Positions 9,252-17,466 of a DNA stretch of 64,000 bases are shown one piece after another (within the stretch, counting starts at the first letter, position 1; every line of letters begins with the position of its first letter). The position numbers were made by a program, and so were the translations under genes. The stretch spans positions 1,466,179-1,530,178 of the forward strand of contig CP126121.1 of the NCBI GenBank assembly GCA_030123625.1, written 5' to 3'. This DNA is from Nitrospira sp. Lineage in GTDB: Bacteria; Nitrospirota; Nitrospiria; Nitrospirales; Nitrospiraceae. The notes beneath the pieces are model-generated. The model saw only the letters and a program-made list of their open reading frames with translations, did not search any database and was not told where the DNA came from.

Positions 9252-9339
9252 TATCACGCCTCCAGTCGCTCACTGCCACTCCGCTTTCGCGCGGAGCGGG
9301 CATTGATCCAACTGTTCGTTTTGCACTGGAGGTGCCGTC

Positions 9340-10644
9340 GTGAACTCATTATTCAGCGAATTTTCTAGAAAACTTATCAGCATTCTGACTGTTTCGTTAT
9401 TGGGCCTGACTATGGTTGTTCCGAATGCCACAGACCTCGCTCTGGCAGGCGAAGGCCCCCTCTCTCTTTCTGCCCTCATCGAAGAATTGGCTGCCCGCAA
9501 TCCGGAGGTCAAGGCGGCACGTGAGCGCTGGGATGCGGCACAGGCTGTCGTGCCACAGGTGCAGACCTTGCCCGATCCCCGTCTCCAAATAGGTTATCAG
9601 CGCATGCCGATGGTGCCTCCCGTGGTCGAAGGGGCGATGTATGGAATCGGGCAGGAGATCCCCTTTCCGGGCAAACTCAAGCTGAAGGGTGAAGTGGCGC
9701 AACGTGACGCTGAACGGTTGGAGCAGGAATACAACGCCACCCGCCTGAGGCTGGTGGCCGCGCTCAAGCAGGCCTATTACGACCTGCACTTCATCCACAA
9801 GAGCATCGATATCGTGGAGAGGAACAAGACGCTGCTGACACAATTCGAGAAAACGGCCAAGGCTCGATATAGTGTGGGGCAAGCCGCCCAACAGGATGTG
9901 TTCCGGGCCCAAGTCGAAATTTCTCGCGTCCTGGATCGGCTGGCTGTCCTCGACCAGCAGAAGGAGAGCCTTCACGCAGCCATCAATCGGCTCTTGAATC
10001 GTCCACCGGACGGTCCTTTGGACACACCGGAAGAAGTGCACAGTACCCTTCTGACGCTCCCGCTCCAAGAACTTAACCAGCGGGCGAACGAATTCTCGCC
10101 CGCGCTGCTCGCGACGGCAAAAAGCATCGATCGTTCTGAACGGGCTGTCTCGCTGGCAAGACGGCAGTTTTATCCCGACTTTGATGTGACGGCGCTGGGC
10201 ATCCGCAACGACAAGATCAATGACAATGGCTACCAAGTGATGGTGGGCATCAAGATCCCCCTGTTCTATGAATCGAAGCAGAAGCAAGGCGTACGAGAAG
10301 CATTGGCAGGGCTTGAAGGCGCTCGGGAAGACTTTGCCGCTGCCAGACAGGATCTTTTGTTTCAAGTCAAGGACGGCTTCGTCCAAGCACAGCGAGCCGA
10401 GCGCCTGATCACGATTCTTCGAGATGCCATTATTCCTCAGGCGACCCTGGGCCTGCAGGCGGCGCAAGCCGGCTATGCCGTGGGAAAAGTAGACTTTCTG
10501 ACGCTGCTCAACAGTCTGTTGACTTTACAGGACAGCCAGCTCGAATTGCACAGCGAGATGGTCAACCATGAGAAAGCGCTGGCCCGACTCGAGGCAGTCA
10601 CCGGCGGGCCGTTGGAGGGATCGAAAAGGAAACCGGCGTCATGA
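9340..10644 (+). CDS. cusC: Outer-membrane efflux channel of the TolC family, CusC type
   Basis: A 434-residue OEP-family protein starting at a GTG with GGAGG five bases upstream. The signal peptide includes ILTVSLLGLTMVVPNATDLALA. The duplicated helical plan is visible in LIEELAARNPEVKAARERWD, DVFRAQVEISRVLDRLAVLD and the second repeat FSPALLATAKSIDRSERA. It would form the outer-membrane channel for CusBA. It overlaps cusB by 4 bp (ATGA). Its FPGKLKLKGEVAQRDAERLE segment is like CusC homologues of metal operons rather than multidrug TolC. Metal assignment rests on CusA at 11934. Confidence 0.85.
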   Translation: MNSLFSEFSRKLISILTVSLLGLTMVVPNATDLALAGEGPLSLSALIEELAARNPEVKAARERWDAAQAVVPQVQTLPDPRLQIGYQRMPMVPPVVEGAMYGIGQEIPFPGKLKLKGEVAQRDAERLEQEYNATRLRLVAALKQAYYDLHFIHKSIDIVERNKTLLTQFEKTAKARYSVGQAAQQDVFRAQVEISRVLDRLAVLDQQKESLHAAINRLLNRPPDGPLDTPEEVHSTLLTLPLQELNQRANEFSPALLATAKSIDRSERAVSLARRQFYPDFDVTALGIRNDKINDNGYQVMVGIKIPLFYESKQKQGVREALAGLEGAREDFAAARQDLLFQVKDGFVQAQRAERLITILRDAIIPQATLGLQAAQAGYAVGKVDFLTLLNSLLTLQDSQLELHSEMVNHEKALARLEAVTGGPLEGSKRKPAS

Positions 10645-11849
10645 GCCGCCACGTTCTTGTCGCAAAAGAGTCCCTCCTCATTCTCGCGGCAGTCGGCTTG
10701 GCGTGGCTGATTTCACCTCACACAATTCTCACAATGGCGGAGTCCAAACAGGATGCGCCGGCCGGGATGGAGATGCCGGGAATGGAACAGCCCCGTACCC
10801 CTGCCCCCTCACGCCTCCCGCCCGAAGCAGGTACGGTCATGATTCCGCCGGAACGGCTGCAAACGATCGGCGTGAAGTACGGCCTCGTAACCCGCCGTCC
10901 CTTAGAAAAAACCATCAGAACCGTGGGGCGCGTGGCCGTGGATGAGCGCCGGCTTGCGAAAGTCACCATCAAGTTTCACGGGTGGATCGAAGAGCTGTTC
11001 GTCAGCGCGCTCGGGGATCATGTGAAGAAGGGGCAGCGACTGTTTACGATTTATAGTCCCGATTTGGTCGCAACCCAGGAAGAATATTTGCTGGCACTCC
11101 AGGGCCGCAAACAGCTCGGCGAGAGCCAATTTCCGGAGGTGGCCAGCAGCTCTCAAGAACTGCTGGACGCCACGCGACATCGGTTGCACTTCTGGGATAT
11201 TTCGGAGGAGCACATCCGCGACTTGGAGCGAACAAAGCAGGTAAGGAAGACTTTGCCCATTCATTCACCGATTGTGGGGACCGTCATTCGTAAAGAAATC
11301 GTGCAAGGAGCCCATGTCGAGCCGGGCCAAGAGTTGTACACCATCGTCGATTTGTCCCGCGTATGGGTCCTGGCGGACATCTATGAATACGAGCTCGCCT
11401 TCGTGAAGGTCGGACAACAAGCTTCCGTCACCCTCTCCTATGATCCCAGCACGGTCCTGACGGGACAGGTTGGTTTCATCTATCCCACAATGGACCCCAA
11501 GACCCGTACAGCCAAGGTGCGGTTTGAGCTCGATAATGCCGACGAGAAACTGAAACCGGACATGTATGCCAATGTGGAGTTGCGCGTGAATTTGGGCACT
11601 CGCCTGGCGATCCCGCAAGAAGCCATCATCGAATCGGGCCAAAAACAAGTCGTCTTTCTCCATCTGGGCAGCGGGAAGCTCGAGCCCCGCTTGGTCAAAA
11701 CGGGAGCAAAGACGGGAGAGTGGTCCGAAGTGCTGACAGGCCTGAAAGAAGGCGAGCATATCGTCACCTCGGCAAACTTCCTGATCGACAGCGAAAGTCG
11801 GCTTAAATCCGTCGTCGAGAGTATGGGTGGGATGGCTGGAATGAAATAG
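10641..11849 (+). CDS. cusB: Cu/Ag efflux periplasmic adaptor, CusB type
   Basis: A 402-residue membrane fusion protein. After a hydrophobic anchor (LLILAAVGLAWLISPHTIL) comes a Met-rich linker, PAGMEMPGMEQP, of the kind that binds Cu(I)/Ag(I) in CusB. The barrel-sandwich domain starts at GRVAVDERRLAKVTIKFHGW, the helical hairpin is short, and the second lipoyl half reads PIVGTVIRKEIVQGAHVEPG. The C-terminus ends in another Met cluster, MGGMAGMK. It couples CusA to CusC and, by analogy with E. coli CusB, may pass metal to CusA. It overlaps cusC by 4 bp. The Met clusters separate it from the CzcB copy at 5450. Confidence 0.88.
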   Translation: MSRHVLVAKESLLILAAVGLAWLISPHTILTMAESKQDAPAGMEMPGMEQPRTPAPSRLPPEAGTVMIPPERLQTIGVKYGLVTRRPLEKTIRTVGRVAVDERRLAKVTIKFHGWIEELFVSALGDHVKKGQRLFTIYSPDLVATQEEYLLALQGRKQLGESQFPEVASSSQELLDATRHRLHFWDISEEHIRDLERTKQVRKTLPIHSPIVGTVIRKEIVQGAHVEPGQELYTIVDLSRVWVLADIYEYELAFVKVGQQASVTLSYDPSTVLTGQVGFIYPTMDPKTRTAKVRFELDNADEKLKPDMYANVELRVNLGTRLAIPQEAIIESGQKQVVFLHLGSGKLEPRLVKTGAKTGEWSEVLTGLKEGEHIVTSANFLIDSESRLKSVVESMGGMAGMK

Positions 11850-11933
11850 CGCGAGAAGCGCGAGACCGGCGTGAACTGCTCGACGTGCCTTTCGCGCCTG
11901 TCTCACGAGACTCGCACGTCGCGCAGATCAATC

Positions 11934-14900
11934 ATGGTTGAACGGATCATTGAATACAGTGCAAGAAACCGATTCATCGTCTTTCTGCTGGTTTTCTCGT
12001 TGTCAGCCATAGGACTCTGGGCCATGTGGCAGACACCGATCGATGCGCTGCCCGATATCTCCGATACACAGGTCATTGTCTATACCACCTGGCAAGGTCG
12101 CTCACCCGACCTCATCGAAGATCAGATCACCTATCCGATCGTGACAGCCCTCCTATCGGCTCCCAACGTGACGGTCGTCCGTGGTTTCTCGGACTTCGGC
12201 TATTCCTATGTCTACATTCTATTTAAAGACGGCACAGACATTTATTGGGCGCGGTCGCGGGTTCTCGAGCGTCTGAATCAACTCTCGGGGCGGATGCCGG
12301 AAGGCGTCACGCCGCAGCTTGGTCCGGACGCGACCGGCGTCGGTTGGATCTTTCAATATGCCTTGATTGATGAATCGGGGCAGCAAGACCTTGCCTCACT
12401 GCGCAGCTTCCAAGATTGGTATCTCCAGTATTGGCTGCGGGCCGTGGAGGGCGTTGCGGAGGTGGCGAGCATCGGAGGCTTCGTCCGTCAGTACCAGGTC
12501 AATCTGGACCCGACCAAGATGTTGGCCTATCGCCTGTCCCTTCCTGCCATCGTGGAAACAATTCGCGAAAGCAATAACGATGTCGGCGGACGGGTCGTGG
12601 AGTTTTCCGGGATTGAATACGTCATTCGTGGGCGCGGCTATATCAAGCACGCGGAAGACATCGAGAAGATTTCCGTCGGAGTCAATGAAAACGGCACGCC
12701 TGTCCTGTTGCGGGATGTGGCCACGATTCGCCTGGGGCCGGACATGCGCCGCGGCCTCGTCGAATTGAACGGCCAGGGTGAAGTGGCGGGCGGCATCGTG
12801 GTCATGCGCTTCGGAGAAAACGCGCTCACGGTCATCGAACGGGTGAAAGCCAAGCTCAAGGAACTCGAATCCTCCATGCCGACAGGCGTCAAGGTCGTGA
12901 CGGTCTACGACCGCAGCGACTTGATCCACGAATCGATTGCCACGGCTAACGAAAGCCTGATCGAAGAATTAGTCGTCACCGGGGCGCTGATCGTGGCCTT
13001 TTTGCTCCATGTCCGTTCGGCCATCGTTCCCATACTCACGTTGCCGTTGGCCGTCCTGCTTGCGTTCATCCCGATGTATCTCATGAATATCGGCATCAAC
13101 ATCATGTCGCTCGGCGGCATCATCGTGGCCATCGGCGACATGGTGGACGCGGCGATCGTCATGGTGGATAACGCCCATAAGCGCTTGGAGGAATGGGAGC
13201 GGGACGGCAAAGTCGGCGAGCGACTTCAAGTCCTCATCGATGCGGCCAAAGAGGTCGGGCCGCCGATTTTCGCGTCGGTCCTGGTGATTGCCATTTCTTT
13301 TATTCCTGTCTTTGTCCTGGAAGCGCAAGAAGGGCGCATGTTTCGACCCCTTGCCTGGACCAATAATCTCGCCATCGCGATGTGCGCGGTCTTGGCCATC
13401 ACATTGGTTCCGGCTTGCCTGCCGACGTTTATCCGGGGAAGAATCTTTCCTGAACAAAAACATCCCGTCAGTCGTTCTCTTCAATGGCTCTATGCCCCTG
13501 TCCTACGCCTGGCCCTCCACTACAGAAAGGCGGTCGTCGTCGGGGCCCTGGCGCTGATGAGCAGCGTCGTCCCACTGTATCAACAGATGGGATCGGAGTT
13601 CATGCCGCCGCTCTATGAGGGAACGATCCTCTACATGCCGACGACCTTGCCGGGACTCTCCATTACGGAAGCCGGGCGTATGTTGCAGATCATGGACCAG
13701 AAACTCCGCTCCTTTCCTGAAGTTGACCATGTGTTCGGCAAAGCCGGACGAGCGGAAACCTCCACGGATCCGGCACCCTTCAGCATGATGGAAGTCGTGG
13801 TGGAACTGAAGCCGAAGGACCAGTGGCGGCCTGGGCTCAGTTATGAAGGCTTGGTGGATGAAATGGACCGGGCCATGCAATTCCCAGGCGTGACGAATGC
13901 GTGGACCATGCCGATCAAGGCAAGGATCGATATGCTCACGACCGGCGTTCGCACCCCCGTGGGAATCAAGATTTTCGGACCGGACCTGAATCAGATTGAG
14001 GCGATCGGAAAACATTTGGAGATGGTCTTGAAGAATGTCGCCGGCACGAGGAGCGCCTATGCGGAACGGGTATCCGGCGGCTATTTCCTCGACTTCGACA
14101 TCAATCGTGAGGAGATCGCCCGTTACGGGCTGAAACTCATGGACGTCGGCAGAATCATCGAGTCGGCGATCGGAGGAGAGAATATCGCGACGACGATCGA
14201 AGGGCGCGAACGCTATCCGATCAATGTACGCTACCTTCGAGAATTGCGGGACGATCCGCAAAAGTTGCAACGAGTCATTGTCGATACGCCGACCGGCGCG
14301 CAGGTGCCGCTTGGCCAGCTCACGACGCTGCGATTCGTCAGCGGGCCGCCCATGATCCGGGATGAGAACGGCCTGCTCGCCGGTTACGTATTTCTCGACA
14401 TGACAGGTCGTGATGTGGGGAGTTATGTGGAGGATCTCAAGAAAGCCGTGGCGGAAAATGTCCAGTTGCCGACCGGTTATACCATCGTGTGGTCAGGCCA
14501 GTACGAGTTCATGGAACGGGTCAAGGAACGGCTGAAGCTGGTCGTCCCGCTCACGCTCGTCATCATTTTCGTCACCTTCTACTTCGCGTTCGAATCAGTG
14601 GCCAAGACCTTCATGGTCATGGTGGGCGTGCCGCTTTCGTTGGTCGGAGCCGTCTGGTACTTGTCGATCCTCCATTACAACATGAGCATTGCGGTGTGGG
14701 TGGGACTCATTACGGTGGTGGGTACGGCCGCTGAGACGAGCGCCGTCATGCTGGCCTATTTGGACGAAGCCTGCGCGCGACGCAAAGCGGCGGGAGGGCT
14801 CACGACGCTGCAGGATCTGATCGACACTGTCCAGCTTGGCGCAGTCGAACGCATCAGGCCCATGGCGATGATCGGCCTGGTCGATGTCATCGGCTTGATC

Positions 14901-15107
14901 CCCGTCATGTGGGCCACGGGAACCGGAGCGGATGTGATGAAGCGGATCGCCGCGCCGCAAGTCGGGGGCGTGTTTTCGGCCATGATTTTGACTCTATTTG
15001 TGATTCCACCCGTGTATGTCATGTGGCGATGGTGGAGCGAGAGCAAGAGGCCGGATGACGAAAACAGGATAACCAGCAAGCGAATCATGAACCCATACCG
15101 TTCTTGA
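11934..15107 (+). CDS. cusA: Cu(I)/Ag(I) efflux RND pump, CusA type
   Basis: An inner-membrane pump of ~1057 residues. The start at the ATG at 11934 (MVERIIEYSARNRF) matches family N-termini; a GTG at 11871 would add 21 residues encoded by a hairpin-rich spacer. TM4 reads VAIGDMVDAAIVMVDNAHKR, the CusA (HME4) signature. The three methionines that relay Cu(I)/Ag(I) in E. coli CusA have counterparts in LYMPTTLPG, PAPFSMMEVVVELKP and ARIDMLTTGVRTP. This is good evidence for monovalent metal export. It is the last gene of cusCBA. The 84-nt gap to cusB contains GC-rich inverted sequence (GCGCGAGAAGCGCGAG and GACTCGCACGTCGCGC), which may limit read-through. Confidence 0.92.
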   Translation: MVERIIEYSARNRFIVFLLVFSLSAIGLWAMWQTPIDALPDISDTQVIVYTTWQGRSPDLIEDQITYPIVTALLSAPNVTVVRGFSDFGYSYVYILFKDGTDIYWARSRVLERLNQLSGRMPEGVTPQLGPDATGVGWIFQYALIDESGQQDLASLRSFQDWYLQYWLRAVEGVAEVASIGGFVRQYQVNLDPTKMLAYRLSLPAIVETIRESNNDVGGRVVEFSGIEYVIRGRGYIKHAEDIEKISVGVNENGTPVLLRDVATIRLGPDMRRGLVELNGQGEVAGGIVVMRFGENALTVIERVKAKLKELESSMPTGVKVVTVYDRSDLIHESIATANESLIEELVVTGALIVAFLLHVRSAIVPILTLPLAVLLAFIPMYLMNIGINIMSLGGIIVAIGDMVDAAIVMVDNAHKRLEEWERDGKVGERLQVLIDAAKEVGPPIFASVLVIAISFIPVFVLEAQEGRMFRPLAWTNNLAIAMCAVLAITLVPACLPTFIRGRIFPEQKHPVSRSLQWLYAPVLRLALHYRKAVVVGALALMSSVVPLYQQMGSEFMPPLYEGTILYMPTTLPGLSITEAGRMLQIMDQKLRSFPEVDHVFGKAGRAETSTDPAPFSMMEVVVELKPKDQWRPGLSYEGLVDEMDRAMQFPGVTNAWTMPIKARIDMLTTGVRTPVGIKIFGPDLNQIEAIGKHLEMVLKNVAGTRSAYAERVSGGYFLDFDINREEIARYGLKLMDVGRIIESAIGGENIATTIEGRERYPINVRYLRELRDDPQKLQRVIVDTPTGAQVPLGQLTTLRFVSGPPMIRDENGLLAGYVFLDMTGRDVGSYVEDLKKAVAENVQLPTGYTIVWSGQYEFMERVKERLKLVVPLTLVIIFVTFYFAFESVAKTFMVMVGVPLSLVGAVWYLSILHYNMSIAVWVGLITVVGTAAETSAVMLAYLDEACARRKAAGGLTTLQDLIDTVQLGAVERIRPMAMIGLVDVIGLIPVMWATGTGADVMKRIAAPQVGGVFSAMILTLFVIPPVYVMWRWWSESKRPDDENRITSKRIMNPYRS

Positions 15108-15373
15108 CGCTACCTCTCGAGGCAGCAAGTCCAAAGCCGCACCAACGACGCCTGGTTCGGCTTGGCAAAGCCATGACGATATAAAACATGATCTCTTTGA
15201 CCACTTGGGCTCATTGACTTGATCCGTCTCGCATCGATCGGATGATTCGCGTATCTTCGACTTTGCCGTTGAAACCACTTCGGGCAATTTCTTATAGTTG
15301 GGTTGAATACTCTCCATTCGAAACAGGGGCACCGCATAAGACCTCTGCGCCACCCCGTAACAGAGGAGCATTC

Positions 15374-16648
15374 ATGACAAAGCGCCTGCAGAAAGAGGGG
15401 ACATCAGAAGACGACGGCCAGCCCGACGCTGAAAATGAATCTCTTCTGAATCGTCGGAGCCTCCTGGCCGGAACGGCCGGCTTAGTAGGCGCGATGCTCA
15501 TGGGATCGATGAGTCCGTCCGCCGAAGCGGCCACGGAGGGTTCGCCGGAAGACCCCACGCGGGTGCCCGGTGCGGCGCCGACTGCCTATGGACAGCGATC
15601 CGCGTTCGAAAAATCCGTCCGTATCCCGCGTTCCTGGTGGTCGTCGCTGACACCCCTGCAAGACTCGCACGGGATCCTGACTCCTTCCTCCTTGCACTTC
15701 GAACGACATCACAACGGCGTGCCGACCATTCAACCGGCACAGCATCGGCTCCTCATTCACGGCATGGTGGACCAACCCTGGACCTTTGCCATGGAAGATT
15801 TGAAGCGGTTTCCTTCCGTCTCGCGACTGGCCTTCATCGAATGCTCGGGCAATTCGGCGGCCGAATGGCGCGGACCGACCGGGCAGACCGCGCAGCAGAC
15901 TCATGGCTTGACGAGTACGAGTGAATGGACCGGCGTGGCCTTGAAGACCGTCCTGCAAGAAGTCGGCGTGCATTCTGACGCGATCTGGATGTTGGCCGAG
16001 GGCGGCGATGCGGCGGCCATGACGCGCAGTCTGCCGCTGGCGTCCATTTTGGAGGAGGCGATCCTTTGTTACGCCCAAAACGGCGAACCGCTCCGCCCGG
16101 AACAGGGCTATCCGCTTCGCCTGCTTATCCCCGGCTGGGAAGGCAATACCTGCATCAAATGGCTGCGGCGGCTGAAGCTCGGCAGAGCGCCCTTCATGAC
16201 CCGCGAAGAGACATCACAATACACGGATCTGATGCCGGACGGCACGGCCCGTCAATTCACCATGATCATGGAGGCCAAATCCGTCATTACGTCTCCCTCG
16301 GGTGGACAACGTATCCAGCCCGGCTTCCTGGAGATTCGCGGTTTGGCATGGAGCGGCAGGGGCCGCATCGCGTCCGTTGAGGTGAGCACAGATGGAGGAC
16401 GATCCTGGCGTCAGGCGGCCTTACAAGAGCCGATCCTGCCCAAGTGTCATACCAGATTTCACTTGCCCTGGCGGTGGAACGGTGAGGACGTGATTCTGCA
16501 GAGCCGTTGCCTGGACGACACAGGATATTGGCAACCGGATCGTGCCGCCTTGGTGGCGGTGCGTGGAGTGAACTCGGTCTACCATTACAATGCGATCCAA
16601 AGCTGGCACATTGCCGCAGACGGGAAGGTGAGCAATGTCCATGCGTAA
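15374..16648 (+). CDS. soxC: SoxC-like sulfane/sulfite dehydrogenase, molybdopterin subunit
   Basis: A 424-residue sulfite oxidase-fold enzyme with a Tat signal (LLNRRSLLAGTAGLVGAMLMG), so it is exported folded with its Mo cofactor. The molybdenum-ligand Cys lies in FIECSGNSAAEW. The segments LRPEQGYPLRLLIPGWEGN, YTDLMPDGTARQFTMIMEAK and the C-terminal dimerisation domain with GLAWSGRGRIASVEVSTDGG are those of SoxC. It would oxidise thiosulfate-derived sulfane sulfur or sulfite in the periplasm and pass electrons to the cytochrome c encoded next. The start at 15374 follows AGAGGAGC; an earlier in-frame codon at 15242 is unlikely. No soxXYZAB genes are in the window, so a free sulfite dehydrogenase role is also possible. 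Confidence 0.85.
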   Translation: MTKRLQKEGTSEDDGQPDAENESLLNRRSLLAGTAGLVGAMLMGSMSPSAEAATEGSPEDPTRVPGAAPTAYGQRSAFEKSVRIPRSWWSSLTPLQDSHGILTPSSLHFERHHNGVPTIQPAQHRLLIHGMVDQPWTFAMEDLKRFPSVSRLAFIECSGNSAAEWRGPTGQTAQQTHGLTSTSEWTGVALKTVLQEVGVHSDAIWMLAEGGDAAAMTRSLPLASILEEAILCYAQNGEPLRPEQGYPLRLLIPGWEGNTCIKWLRRLKLGRAPFMTREETSQYTDLMPDGTARQFTMIMEAKSVITSPSGGQRIQPGFLEIRGLAWSGRGRIASVEVSTDGGRSWRQAALQEPILPKCHTRFHLPWRWNGEDVILQSRCLDDTGYWQPDRAALVAVRGVNSVYHYNAIQSWHIAADGKVSNVHA

Positions 16649-17219
16649 TATCCTACGTCACATTCTAATTCCAATAGTGGGGCTCGCCACCATCCTGGGC
16701 ACAGGAATCTTGTGGGCCGGCGGTCCGGCAGACCGACAGGAACAAACGCACGGCTATGGATTAGGGCGGCCCGCTACGGACCAGGAAGTCCGGGCATGGA
16801 ACATCGATGTGGCGCCGACCGGCGAGGGATTGCCGGCCGGCCAAGGGACCGCCAAACAAGGGGCGACGCTTTTTTCCGCACGTTGCGCGACTTGTCATGG
16901 ACCGACGGGGCAGGAAGGCCCGATGGACCGCTTAGTCGGCGGCCTCGGCACGTTGGCGAGTGAACATCCGATCAAAACCATCGGCAGTTACTGGCCCTAT
17001 GCGACGACGCTGTATGATTATGTGCATCGCGCCATGCCGTTTCCCGCTCCGCAAAGCCTCTCGCCGGACGAAGTCTATTCGATCGTGGCCTGGTTGCTAT
17101 ACCGGAACGGCATTATTGCAGAGGACACCGTGCTCGATGCCCGGTCGCTGCCCGGCATTTCTATGCCGAACCGCCGGGGTTTCTTACCGGATCCCCGGCC
17201 GGACGTACCCAAACCCTGA
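16635..17219 (+). CDS. soxD: SoxD-like c-type cytochrome
   Basis: A 194-residue periplasmic cytochrome with an N-terminal signal/anchor (ILIPIVGLATILGTGILWAGG) and a single heme-c motif, CATCH, in GATLFSARCATCHGPTGQEG. A distal Met ligand is likely in HRAMPFPAPQSLSPDEV. The gene overlaps soxC by 14 bp, so the two are cotranslated and form an enzyme-cytochrome pair. Electrons from sulfite or sulfane oxidation would flow to the terminal oxidase through it. It is shorter than classical diheme SoxD and matches only its heme domain. A MITE-like repeat begins directly after its stop codon. Confidence 0.82.
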   Translation: MSMRNILRHILIPIVGLATILGTGILWAGGPADRQEQTHGYGLGRPATDQEVRAWNIDVAPTGEGLPAGQGTAKQGATLFSARCATCHGPTGQEGPMDRLVGGLGTLASEHPIKTIGSYWPYATTLYDYVHRAMPFPAPQSLSPDEVYSIVAWLLYRNGIIAEDTVLDARSLPGISMPNRRGFLPDPRPDVPKP

Positions 17220-17435
17220 CAGGATGCTGAAAAAGTCCGCCAGCGGCGTTCTCGGCAAGACACAGCCGCCTCACCATCTCGGCGGCGCTCACAGGCGTGG
17301 CGCTCTTTATTTATCGCGCCGTGCGCCTCATTATTCTTCGCGTCGCGGACCTCGCTGTGGCCTTGCCTGTGGAAAGGCACGTCTCGGCGCGCCAGGGTTG
17401 GGCGGGTGAGATAAGTGGCCTTTTGGAGCATCCTG
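17220..17435. repeat. MITE-like element with 19-bp terminal inverted repeats
   Basis: The left end (17220-17238, CAGGATGCTGAAAAAGTCC) and the right end (17417-17435, read in reverse CAGGATGCTCCAAAAGGCC) match at 16 of 19 positions. The interior of about 178 bp is GC-rich, has further internal inverted sequence (GTCCGCCAGCGGCG region) and no convincing gene; short open frames in it are not conserved-looking. It lies between soxD (ending at 17219) and copA (ending at 17467), two convergent genes, where it may also work as a transcription stop. From memory this end sequence is common in Nitrospira intergenic regions; that needs a genome-wide count. Confidence 0.6.
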
Positions 17436-17466
17436 AGGGCTTCCTTCCTCTTGACTTCATGAAGCA

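Noticed and set aside
15242..15373. Longer N-terminus for the SoxC-like protein
   Set aside because: The 44 extra residues would sit ahead of the Tat signal, and the ATG at 15374 has a strong ribosome site.
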